Source: Asterella californica (Eukaryota; Streptophyta; Marchantiopsida; Marchantiales; Aytoniaceae). From it: a stretch of DNA of 64,000 nt. This document shows positions 46,239 through 58,628 of this stretch, one piece after another. A model generated the notes under the pieces. That model made no database searches, was not told the DNA's origin, and worked only from the letters and a program-made list of their open reading frames with translations. The position numbers and the translations under genes were made by a program. The stretch covers positions 5,952,001-6,016,000 of the forward strand of contig JAYKYS010000009.1 in the NCBI GenBank assembly GCA_036924285.1, read 5' to 3'. Positions within the stretch are counted from its first letter, which is position 1. The number at the start of each line of letters is the position of its first letter.

Positions 46239-49200
46239 ATGCAAGGTGGGAACGGAAGTTACAGGACCCCGAAATGGGGTCCTATAATCAACTCAATGCC
46301 GCCAGAGTCCCCGACGTATTCACAGGACTTTCAAGGAGGCGGCCATGTGTTTTTGAGTAGGGCTAATGGGGGCGCGGCCACTTCACCGCATCAGACAGCT
46401 TGGGAGGGACAATCTCCTCGTGGATGGAGAGGACAAGCTCCTCAACACGGTGCAGGTCAAGATCTTCACTGGAGTTCATCACCTCCAGGAGTGAGTCCTA
46501 GGACTCACAGCCACCGAGGGATGAGAACTGGACCGGTGCAGAATGCGCAGGGAATGTATGGCTCACCACCGCAGGTTCATGCCAGCGGTGGCGGAAGGAG
46601 GTTGAGTAATTCGCCTAGCAACTTAGGATCCAATTCTTCCCAGCAAAATGTTGAACAAGGACCTCAAGAGCGAGGTAGGCGTCCGATAATGTCTCCTGGT
46701 GACAGCCCCTCGTTTCCACTCTGGGGCGACGGACCTGGTAGGAAACGGAATGGAGAACAGAACGACAAGCTCGGAGTTCCTGAAAAAGTAGCCCAACATG
46801 TTTACAGCGATTTGTTGGCGCAGCGCAAAGGTGTGTCAACAGGAAAAGTTGCTCAGCAAACCCTGTTGGCTCTTGGAGTTCCGTCGTTTGACACTATGGG
46901 TGTCATGCCCAATGAGATTCAGACTTTAAGAAAATTGTCTCTGCTTGAAGGCAAGGTAAGAGTCACTCTTTCCGCGGGTGTTTTTCCCGTTTCTCTTCTG
47001 AGAACACAGTACTCGTCGTTCCAGTTCCGTCACCACTTTCTGTCGAACCCTAATGAACAGTTGAGTAGGGAGAAAATTAGAAACGATATGCTGGAAGTTT
47101 GTTTGCGATCCAGTCTGCGGAACCATTCTCTCCGTGAACGTAGGGTGGAAGGAAGAGTAGGTGAAGCATTCAGTCTATTGATTCCGATTAGCGATGCCCA
47201 TATTCATCTTGGAATTCCGAGTACAGCACAATTAAGAACTTTCTTCCCTTACGCCGCTGCACAAAACGTTTCCCCATGCTATAAATAATGCGATGGTCCA
47301 CTCCTTGAGTTGATATTGAGGTGTTTCTGCTGGATGGGAGAGAGACCTTGAAATGTTTGTGCTCTTCTCCTCCGTCTTGCCATGAACTTCTGAAGCTTGC
47401 TTGTACCAACTTTATGCTGTTTTGAGCTATAATAAGGAGCACAACGCGTGGGATCCAAGAATTGCAGTTAAGAAATTTTCCAGCTCAGCACCACTTTAAC
47501 TTAACCTACCCTAGTAAGGTTTTGCGAAACTTGATGCAGATATTCGCTTGTGACTTAATGGCATATTTTCCTAACGACTCTGGTTCTTGGTGTCTTTTCG
47601 GACTCTTCCTCACCCCTAATTAGTAATCGAAGCAGCAAAGGTCCGAAGCTTTCTCATTATCGATCGCTTGTTCTGTCTGTAGAAAGTGTGTTGAGCCACG
47701 ATCCTCATGTTACTGCCCTTCACTGAATTCGCCTGTTCGCTGCACGCCCTCTTGTTCATGTTTTAGGTATCTGTTGGCTGTATGTGTTGTCTCGATTACG
47801 TTTGCTGTTCATTCAGTTGGTAAATGCTCTGAGAAGCTTGAAACGAACCAATCATGTGACCTCGTACTTGTTCTAGTGCGGTACCTACCGCATTTCACTT
47901 GGAACTGTTTATGGCGCAGATGAATCTGTCTTCATGATAAGTATAGTTTCTGATATCTCGATGCGTTGATCTTTTTGCAGGTGAATGCTTTCATCCACTC
48001 CCATGTTGCGGGAAAGAAGATTACCACTTTGTACGATCTCAGTGTGGATCTGACACGCGATGAAGGAGTGAAAGAGTTTGAGGAGTTAGGACTAGGGCCG
48101 CTTCTTTGCCACCCTTTGGTTGGTCACTATTTTACACCCGTCGGGGCAGAGGTACACAAGATTACTGCGGGAGAAGTGATACAACTTCTTTCCGATTACA
48201 TTGGGAATCTGGGGAAGGATACTAGGGTTCAGATTGATAATTTTCTAGGTTTTATCCAGAAGGAGCGCTCGCTTCCATCTCCTCAACATCTTTGTATCAA
48301 GATACAGAGTCTCGGGTACGCTAAGCTTTTCTTCCTAACTTGATGAGGGTGACAACCATGGTGCATAGTGAATTTCGTTTTCGTGACACCCCGTAATTTG
48401 CTAGCCTTTTTGTCAGTTTAACAGAAGCCATGCGCAGGATTACCACTAGTGTATCAGTTATCACATTGGATGCTTGCTTGCTGGATCGAATGTTAATTTT
48501 GCAAGGTAGTACTGGGCAGCTCAGGAGAAGTTTGAGTTAGGTGAGCGACCTGAACTGCAGGATGCATATTGGTTTCATTCGGAGAGCGAAGAAGGCTGAG
48601 AAGGAGCTCATCAGCATTTGGGAAAGTCGAGCACGGGCCGAGTTCGACAAGAAGCAAAAGCCTGGTGTTTTCGAGCGAGTGCAAACTTTTCTTGCCACCG
48701 CAGAAAGGAAGAAGGCGTTGGCAAACGGAAGTCTAGGCAAGCGGAAGTTTCCCTTCACAGATGTCGCCACTGGGTCAGAGGATGACGATCTTGAGGATGA
48801 AGATCAGTTGGAAGGTTCTGCTAAACGAGCCGTTAAACTGTTGCAGAAAACCAGTTCAGACAGGAAAAGGAAGGAGGATGAGGATAGTGTGCGTTTATTC
48901 CCTATACCCTCCACTACCAACTGTCCCTACCCGTCAGCAGCAGAGGAACGTGCACGACTGAAGAAGCAAGAGTTGCGACAGTTCGTTGCAAACTCTGAGC
49001 AGGAAGACTTTTATTTATCAACGTTGGAGCTTCAGGAGTTTGTTACCATTTTGAAGGACGCATGCGAGAATCGTTCAGTCCACGAGGTGCTAATGAAAAT
49101 GATCGAGATGTCTCGGAAGTTTAAGGGCACAAAGAAACGGAGCGGAAAGTCGAAAATTTTCAAAGCCTACCCAGCTATTGGTCTTCTTAACGTTGCAGTA

Positions 49201-52200
49201 AGATGCTCCACCTGCTCCTCCATATTTCTCTTAGCATATTATCTTGCATTCCTAAATTCTCTTCGTAAATCCTGGCTCATGAGCATTGTTATGACTTCTT
49301 CCTTGTTCTCTTCCTCTTTCTGGAAAGTTCGGTACTGACTACTATTGGGTTGAGCAGGTATTGTCCGTTAAAGCTGGGTACTGGGATAGCATGTATGACA
49401 ACTTTCTGGACATTCTTGATGACGGGAAGCAACACGTCAAAGATGATTTGCGATCGGTTGAAATTGCAGCACCCATAGACATCTTCCCCGATCCAAGGGG
49501 GAGCAGTCCTTGCCAAGTGGTCGAAACTCCAAGTATGTGCCTTGTTTCTCCGTGATGTAATTCAGTGTGCTTGTGTACTGTAACACACATGAGACGTTGT
49601 AGTAACTGTTTGTTTAAGGGGCCTCAGATAACCACACATATACTACGGCCGACGTTACGTTTCCTTTAGAAATGAAGGTCTGGTTTATCAGTTATACTTT
49701 GAATCTGGAAGTCGTGAGAAAAACATGTCTGACATCTCTCATTTCGCTTGCAAGTTTCATGTGGGAATATTTTTGAGTCTGTTTTATGATTCTTACTTTT
49801 ACCTTCATTCGCACAGTGGTTGCTGTATGGTGAATATCATGCTGATAGATTTGATGCGCACTGGCAGGTCCTGAGCAACTAACAGCTGCCGTGCTGGAAC
49901 ATTATGATCAGCACTCGAAGCTAAGAATTGCTGAAGAGATCCTAGAGGCCCAACCCAAACAATCACGGGCTTGGTGGACGTTTTTGCACTGGACATACGA
50001 ATGTGAAAAATGGATAGCTGAAAAGTATTCAGTAGGGTCTTTTGCATCCTTAGGATTGGGTAGTTTTGCAGATTTTCTGGCACAGAATATGGAGTTGTTA
50101 CCCTGCCAGATGATTAGTCTTCTCAGTGATCATTCTGTACATACCAAAGTTTCCGTCAAAGTGCCTGAGCAACGTGTGTTTTCTTTCCTAACTCAGGCCC
50201 TTCCTACCGTGAGTGAAAATGGTTCAGCTGCCCAGGAGGACCTCTTACGTTTACTTTGCAGGCAGTTCAGAGTTGAGAGTATTGAAGAGCTGGGTGCAAG
50301 CTCTGTAGATAATCTTCTTCAAACCCACAAGGAACAGCAATCTATACTACTTGCTAATAGTCATGTCTATTTCCTGGCACCTTTGCTTGGATCATCCATC
50401 AAGTATGATATGAAAGAGGAGGGCTGTGAAGAGAACCATATGATTGCTGAAAGTCCCGAAGCGATCAGCCAAATACGAGTTGGGGTGCTGGGAAGTATGA
50501 CTAGTGCAGATGCATCTAGATCGTTGCTCAAGGCTCCTTACCTTGTCGATCTTTCTCAGTGGTCACATTGGGATCAAGTCTTTGCTCCTACACTTGGCCC
50601 TCTGCTTGACTGGTTCGAGAGAGAAGGTGTAAAGGCTGGGTTGCACGCTCTTGTTACATGTGAGGGGATTTTACTACGAGTTGATGAGGAGGCAACAGTC
50701 GAAAGGTTTCTCCTTGCCACTGTTAATGGCCGTGGGGATCAAGTGGCAACAGTTCTTTTGTCCCTCATAGTTCTCTATGGAGGTACTGCAAACACTCCTG
50801 CTGCGCTTCTAAAATCTCACGCCAGTAAAGGCCTGGAGATTTTTACAGGATCTTGTTCAGGGGAAATGGCTGCTCAGTCGTCGTTCAGGGCACCTGTGAC
50901 AAGTGTGAAGAGGAAATTCACACAGCATATGGAAGGGCAGGCAGCGAAGCCGACACACACTGATCCGGGTGTGAAGCTGAAGAGTACTCCTAGTCCGATG
51001 GTACATGGTAGTCATCCTGCAGCTCGGTGTGTCGTAGAGTGCCTTTCTCGGATCATTCCAGAGTTCCGGGTATTTGCAGCAGAGATTCTGTTACCTGCTC
51101 TTTCACCACTGATTCCTGGCAGTGCTGATGCGTTACTCAGCAGTTGTCCTACTTCTGAACATAGATCCGTTCTTCATGGTGTTGGCTTAGCTTTGGGCAT
51201 TACTGAGTGGATCAGTGACTATAATGTTCTTGTGACTGGTACTCCTCAGCTACCTCCACCTGTTGTTGTCGCCACCGTAGATTCAATGGATGTCGATGAT
51301 GCTAGTTTGACGAATACAAGGAAGGAAGGGACAGACTCACAAGTTGCTGGGAGTGATATCATGCTGGTAACGTCAAGTAGTGACAAGGCCATAAGGAACG
51401 AAGATGTGAAGATGGTAACTGCTCAACCAACTCACTTCGGTGATCCAGGTTCATCTCCAGAAATGCCACAACACAAAGTTAGAGTCAAGGGAAGACAAGG
51501 CACTACAGATAAAGACGATAGTTCAACTAGAAACCTGCGTTCTATCGAATCAGATGCAAAGAAGGTCGTGGAGGAGATTCGGCGGAACGAATTTGGCATG
51601 GGACAGGACATGCGGGGCACAGAACGTGATCTACTTGCAAGACAGCATGCAAGAATGGGCCGAGCTTTGCATCGCCTTTCTAGTGATCTCTACTCACAAG
51701 ATTCTCATTTTGTCCTTGAGCTTGTAAGTCATCGGTGTCCAGAAATCGAACGAAAATTATGGAGCTTGCTTAGACCATCTTTGTTAACTCACGTTTGCCC
51801 TATGTTCTGTTTTATGTGCCACACTGTTTAGGTTTGAGCAGGTCACCATTTGTTTAACTACTTACAGTATTTAGGCTGGTGAATTGTTACAGGTTCAGAA
51901 TGCTGATGACAACTCCTATGCTCCCGGTGTGGAGGCAGCATTGATCTTCCTGATTCAAGAGGGACGAATTGTGGTACTTAACAATGAAACTGGGTTCACA
52001 GCCGTGAACATGCGTGCCCTGTGTGACGTTGGGAACTCCACTAAAGCAGGAACGAAGACCGGTTACATTGGGCACAAAGGCATTGGGTTCAAGTCCGTGT
52101 TTCGGGTAAGGTTGCGCTCGATTTGATATTCCTTGATTTTCCATTTGATGCTTTCTTTTTGCTCTGATCATCTGGACTGCCAGGAAACAAGAAAGACTAT

Positions 52201-55200
52201 TCTGCTCTGAGGTTGAGGACAATACGCTGCCGTGAGTATTCGGCTTATGTGAACTGTTCTAGTGACAAAATCTGATGACAATATTAGGATCATGGCATGT
52301 TGTGAAAACGAGGGACAAAATGTGAAATCTAGACCTGATTCTTATTTGGCAACTACTGATGGCTTTGGTTTTGACGGTAATTGTCATCAGTGATGATGTG
52401 GTTCAGCTTTTCTAACATGCGCTTGAACCTGTCGGGTGCAGGTCACGAACTCCCCAGAGATACATTCAAACGGTTTTCATGTAAAGTTTGACATCTCAGA
52501 GGGTGATATTGGTTTCATTTTGCCAACTATTGTTGCCGACCCGCCTGCTTGCCAGTCTCTTGATGACGTTCTAGCCCTGATGCCAGAGGTGAAAGTCCCC
52601 AAGAATGTGAGTGAAGGCTGGAATACCCGCATTGATCTTCCAATCAAAGCATCCATACATAAAGGAGGTGGCATGAACCTTCTGGCTTCGAAATTTAGTG
52701 ATCTACATCCGTCGTTGTTGCTTTTCCTGCACCGGTTGAGATGCATAGCTGTAAGGAACGAGATCACTGGGTCGATGGTGGTGATGCATCGCGAAGATCT
52801 TGGGGATGATCTTGTCAAGGTGGTGCATGAGAAAGGAACTGCTACCTGGATGGTTGTCAGGCGTCAACTCAAGGCTACTGTTCTCCGCCCTGGTATCACA
52901 GTAACGGAGATTGCACTGGCTTTCCAGCTAAACGAGGTCTCCGAAAGAGTGTATGAAGCATGCAGCGAACAACAGCAAGTGTTTGCGTTCCTTCCCCTCA
53001 GAGCATATGGGCTTCGGTTCATCGTGCAGGGTGATTTTATCGTACCATCGTCGAGGGAAGAGGTGGACTGCGACAGTGACTGGAATCAGTGGCTACGGAC
53101 AGAGATTCCTGATGTATTCATCCAGTCTGCGCAATCTTTCCAGAAGCTGATTGCTACTCCAGGGAACCCGGGCAAGGCTATTTCAAGTTTCATGAGCTTT
53201 GTGCCAATGGAAGGAGAAGTCTTAGGATTTTTCTCTCCTCTGCCTAGAATGATAATGTCTCGTTTACGGGCCACACCATGTCTGCCGGTTGAAGGTGGAG
53301 GTTGGGCACTACCCTGTGTTTTGTTACGTGGCTGGAGTAATCAAACTCGGCAGTTACTACCTGATGCGTTTCTGAAGGAGCATCTTGGTCTTTGTTACAT
53401 AGATAAGGAAGTGGTGCTCTCTGATATTTTGGCATCTAAGTTGGGTGTGCAGCCATTTGGAGCTGGCACTTTGATAGCGGCGATGAGGTCCATCTGCCAT
53501 AAAAAGGGAGCTCTTATTAGTTTGGGCCTTAAGTGGGTTGAGGCCTGGCTTTCTGCGCTCCACGACTGCTTTGAGTCTGACCAGCTATCGCATCACCCTG
53601 CTATTTATGAGGATAAATACATCTCGTTTCGGTTGGAACTTCAAAGTCTCTCATTCATTCCCTTATCAAATGGTACATTCACAGCACTGGCAGATGGGCC
53701 AGTGTGGTTTGCAGGTGAAATGTCAGAGGATGGTCTCGGAATGAGCAGTAGTCTGAGCAGATTTCTACTGCTTTCATCCGAGCTCAGGACTGTGCACCCA
53801 AGCTTGCTCTCCGGGCATGTAGATGAATCTGGTGATACTAGAAAGCCGGGTCCGAACTCCTCAGTTGGAAAGGTCGTCAGCATTCTTCAAAGATTGGGTG
53901 TGAGTAGGATTTCATCCCATGAAGTGATTAAGAGCCATATCCTACCCGCTATGGCCAGTGATGATTGTATGACAAAGGAACCGCGTCTCGTAGCTGAGTA
54001 CTTGGGATTTTTCATGTCACACCTGGAGACCAGCTGTATGACGTGCAGTACTGAAAGGTTCAAAATCAGATCGCAGCTTCACAAATGCGCTGTCATTCTA
54101 ACCAATCATGGGCTCATTCGAGCAGGTCAGAAGCCGATACATTTCGGTACCGTCATGGGAAATCCATTAGACATGAGGAAATTGTTGCAAGGGACCGGGA
54201 TGCCATGGGTTGAAGTTAGCCCTCTTTACATACAGCTGCAGGCCGCCGATCATGAAACAGTCACAAAGTGGCGTAGATTCTTCAAGGAATTGGGTGTGAC
54301 CGATTTTGTTCAAGTCCTTGCTGTTGAGAAGAAGTTTGTTGAGAAGAGTTCCAGCGTATGGAGCAAGATAACCTGGGAAGGTGAAAGTGGACATGACGGG
54401 GGTTGGGTTGTGCAAGATTGGCAGAGCCCAGAATTGACCCAGATTCTGTCGAACACGCGTGAAACTTCGAAGGAAGAGCCTGATTCCTGTGTAAGTGTTA
54501 GGGAGCGGTTTGCTGGCGTGGTGGTAGCGCTTGACCGACTTTGGGATGATTACTACTACCAGTTTTGCCAAGCAGTCTACAGACCTTCAACAGCGAGCGA
54601 GTCATGGAAGATGTTGACGATTTCAAGCTTCAGATTGCAACTCCAGCAGTTCCCGTGGGTGATGTCAAGCTTGGACGAAGAGTTACATCCGCCAACGAAA
54701 CTCTTCCGAGTCTGTGATGACGTCAGGAACATTTTGGGGGCCCATGCTCCTTATGTCCTGCCGACGGTGCGTTATCAAGATCTAATGCCGCTTATAACTT
54801 GTTATGTTTTAGCACAACAACGAAGCCAGCGTAACTTTCCTTGTAAAAGCTTTTCACTGTAGAGAAAACTCGTTGAAACTACTTTCATTACCAGCTCCCA
54901 GTATGATCCTGATTTTTCACGTCAACTGTCCTTTCTATTCTAAGTATTTACCCAGTGGCTGCTTTAGATACGGGAGTTACAGATACGGGATTGCGCCGGC
55001 ACGGCTTTGGAAAATGCATTTTGCACCGTTCAAAGGCGTCTTCCGAGAAGTCTAACTAGATGCACCGAGTGCCTAAAAAGCTGATTCGGATTTACATGGT
55101 TAAACTGAAGTGCTTTTTGTTGGGTCACCCTGTAGGTCCAAAACGATAACTTTATGGAGGCCCTCGGGCTGCGTACTCAAGTGCGTGTGGAAGATGCCTT

Positions 55201-58200
55201 GGTTCTTCTTCGTCACTGGAGCGTTGGGAATGGTCAGTTTAAAGCAAGGTGCGTTTTGGTTACGATCTTACTTATCTAACTGAGCTTCTACGCTGCCGGA
55301 ATCAAGTTTGGGTATAGGGGAAATAGCACATGAGTATACTCTGCTTGTACCTCAATTGGTCGCTTAAGGGTTGCTCGTGTACTTACGGGCTGTCCCCAAA
55401 ACTGCAGTGTGGCACAAATGACTCGACTTTACGCGTTTTTGTGGGAGAGCTTTCCAACTCACAAAGAGAGCATTTTATCAGTTCTCAACACAGGAGCTTC
55501 AATATTTGTACCGCTACATTGGAACAGACTGTATGAAGAAGTGCAAGTAGGTACATTTTATCCTGTGAGCAGGGTTTGCTGGAGTGATCCTACCGGTACT
55601 CTCCGTCTTGTTACATTCGATCCAGAGACTACACTTCAGCTACCGGTGACACCTTTGTCCAGTATTTATGATGGTCTTCACGAATTTTTCGTGGGAGAGT
55701 GCCTGGTCCAAGAGAAACCAAACTTCGATGGATATCTTGAAGTTCTTCGAAGAGTGGCTGCCGAGCAACCTCCATTCCCTGTGCTCGATCAGGTTAGCTG
55801 GAAAATTGCGAAGTTCTAACTAATGTACTTAACGTTGTCACCAATTTCCATCATTGTTGATCCTTGCTGTATTTGATTTCTTGCTTGTGTTCATCTGGCT
55901 ACAGGTCATGAAGGTATTCTACGTTTGGTCAATGGAAATAACCTCAGGCAAAGTTGAGCCCTCAGAGATTGGAAGGTGGAAAAAGCGTCTGGAGGAAGTC
56001 GAGAGCTGCGTTTTCCCCACCAATCAGGATAAATGGGTATCACTCAATGCCCAGACAGGGCTCATTTGTGTGTGTGATGATGAAAGCCTAGGAGAAGAGT
56101 TCAAGGAGTCCATGGGTTGCATCAACTTCCTTCTTCTGCGAGATGATGATCTGATGAAAGTAAGCGGCCGGAGCAGTTCGCAGAAGTCTACCTGGACATT
56201 AGAACCACTTGTGCAAGCCCTGTGCATACCAAAACTTTCTGAGGTCAGTGTCTATCGGCCACAGCAGAAGTGGAACCTTAACGTGTACCGAGATCGACGG
56301 ATGCACTACAGTTTGACCAGCACAAGCGGTCTTAAAATCGTCATGTCGTACCTCTCTTTTTTGTCAATAAATTGGAACTTTGATGTGGTCCAGCTCCAGG
56401 AACTAAAACTTGGTTAATGCTTTTCGTTTTGCAGGCAGTGGAGAGGGAGGTAATTATGTATGGTGCTCATGATAGTGGCCGAATCGAAGCCCTGATTGGG
56501 TGGGTTCTACCGTATGCTCAACGATATTTGAGGCACCACCATATTGATCACTACAGTTACCTCCAAAACAACGGAATAACAGAAGCGCTGAAAAGAATTC
56601 AGTTTGTGGTGGTGGACCAGCTGTTTTTCCAATATTGTTTACGAAACAGCTCCATACGCTCAAGCAGACGGACGCCCAGTACCTGCCTTCTGCAGGTCCG
56701 TCCATTCTCTTACCTTCTTTTCTATTGTACAACTTGCACAGAAAGTGAATGTTTACTGAGATCATGTGACCTAGATGTTCGATGCGGACGCAACAGTGCG
56801 TAGGAATGTCGCAAGCTTGGTATGCCCGAAATGTAAATATATGCTCTCTTCTAGGTTCGCGATAAGATTTGGGAACTTTCCGTTGCTCTATGGAGGGCCA
56901 TCAGAAGACGGAGTCTTGCTTCTGAAGTTTATGCTTAGTTACTTACTATATTGCACTCATATTTTAGCATACATTGATCCCTTCATTCTTCTTGCTGCGT
57001 ACTTCTCTGCATTCACGCCCCTCTATTCTCCTTACTAAGTGGTTCCCTCGGTGCATATTACCGGGGTTACCTCAAAAGTAGTGTTTTTGTAGTCCTTGCA
57101 TTGCGCTGCTATCTAGATGGACCGACATATATCTGCACTCGTTGGCATTTCCAACGTCGAGAAAGATGAAGGGATATATCTGTGCTGACATCGTCTGACG
57201 GCGCAGGGTAGTACATTGCATATGGTGGAGAACTTTGTCCATGACTACTGCAAGATATACGTGGAGCTGTCGCGCTTCTTTTTCAGCGGGAAGTCCGATC
57301 TTTCTGTAGCCAACTTCTTGCACCTCATCACTCTCATGGCTTCCTCAGGGTCGCCGGAAAGAGATGTAGAGAATTTTATTTCCAACACTCAGGGCATTGC
57401 GCCAATCCCAGAAGGAGAAGAGTCGTGGACGTTAGGTTTCAAAGCCATTGACAGTCCTCCTGAGGTGGAAAGAACCGCTTCTTGTGGGCTATACCTTGAA
57501 AGACACGTCAATCACCAGAATCTTAGAAAAAAGGTTGTTAGGGGCCTAATTTCAGATGGATGGCCACCGCATTCTTGGAAACCAGTACCTACAGATGAAG
57601 GTGTAGCCCCCTCTCCTGAGAGGGTTATGCATGAAACAGCGGAGGAAATTGTAGCGAGCCCTAGTGAAGTGAGATATCCGACTGAAGGCATGAATGGTTA
57701 TTCTCCTAGGAACCATGGCCCATATATCAGCAGTCAAGGCCAGGGAGATCCGATACTAGAGTACGAGAATGGAGTCGTCGGGATACAGAAGATGTCGAGC
57801 TATAGGGAGAAGCCTGTTTGGGATGGTTTCATGAGAAACGCAGTAGTTGAACGAGGGAGTGAAGCTGGATACGCTTTTGAAGGTCCACAGGCAGGAAGCC
57901 AGAGATGGCCATCTTATCCCGAGGAGAAAGTTGTTGGCAACAAGACATCAGGAAACATGTCAGGACCTTGGGACATGCAGCGCCATAATTTTTCACAACA
58001 CCAAATCCAAATACAGCCAGACGCAGCTCAATTTATCGACAACCGAAATCTTCCAGTAGATGTGCAAGAAGTTGTAATTGACGGTTACGACCCAATGCTT
58101 TTCGAGAACGGCGTCATGTCCGGCACGTTGCAGAACTTTCAGGGAAGAGATTATCTTGCCATGCACCCATTGAACGAACAGCAAAGAGAAGTTACTGGTC

Positions 58201-58628
58201 GATCAGGTGAAGCTCTTGTGTTCCAGTACCTGGTTAAAAATTACGGATCTAGTAAGGTTAAGTGGATCAATCAGGACGAAGAGAGTGGAGCTGCTTACGA
58301 CATTGTGATATACAAAGATTCTGGTCAGCAAGAATACGTGGAGGTAAAGGCCACACGTTCAGGGGACAAGGACTGGTTTGAAATCTCGCCCCGAGAGTGG
58401 GATTTTGCACGACAGCATGCAGAGTACTTTACTATCATGAGAGTGTTTTTTGGTCCTTCGAACCAACAAGTGAAGCTCTTGAGACTGCCGAATCCGGTGA
58501 AGCTTGCTCAGGATCACATCATTCAACTTGCGCTTTTGCTGCCGGCGACTCAAGGAAATAATAGTCTAGTTGACGGTAAGCTCCTAACAGGAGCTCCAGA
58601 GGTCCTTCTTACTCCCTTGCAGCATTGA
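46239..58628 (+). CDS. NOV: NO VEIN-like GHKL ATPase / DUF3883 protein
   Basis: Twelve coding exons: 46239-46955, 47981-48315, 48561-49197, 49358-49532, 49868-51723, 51893-52105, 52442-54766, 55136-55248, 55408-55792, 55905-56243, 56435-56695, 57207-58628. All junctions are GT-AG and phases agree, giving ~2925 residues. Residues 1-150 are Gly/Ser/Pro-rich. A conserved helical region follows, and then basic patches (for example KGTKKRSGKSK, ~545) that may be nuclear localisation signals. The GHKL ATPase fold starts near 1236: N-box LELVQNADDN across the exon 5/6 junction, NNETGF at 1270-1275, and GHKGIGFKSVFR at 1300-1311. The C-terminal DUF3883 domain (~2778-2900) contains YDIV and EVKA. Arabidopsis NOV is a nuclear protein needed for leaf vein and auxin-related patterning; a moss role is unknown. 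The ATG at 46239 is used because the frame upstream has no ATG. A 15-codon frame at 56775-56819 was left out as intronic. Confidence 0.93.
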
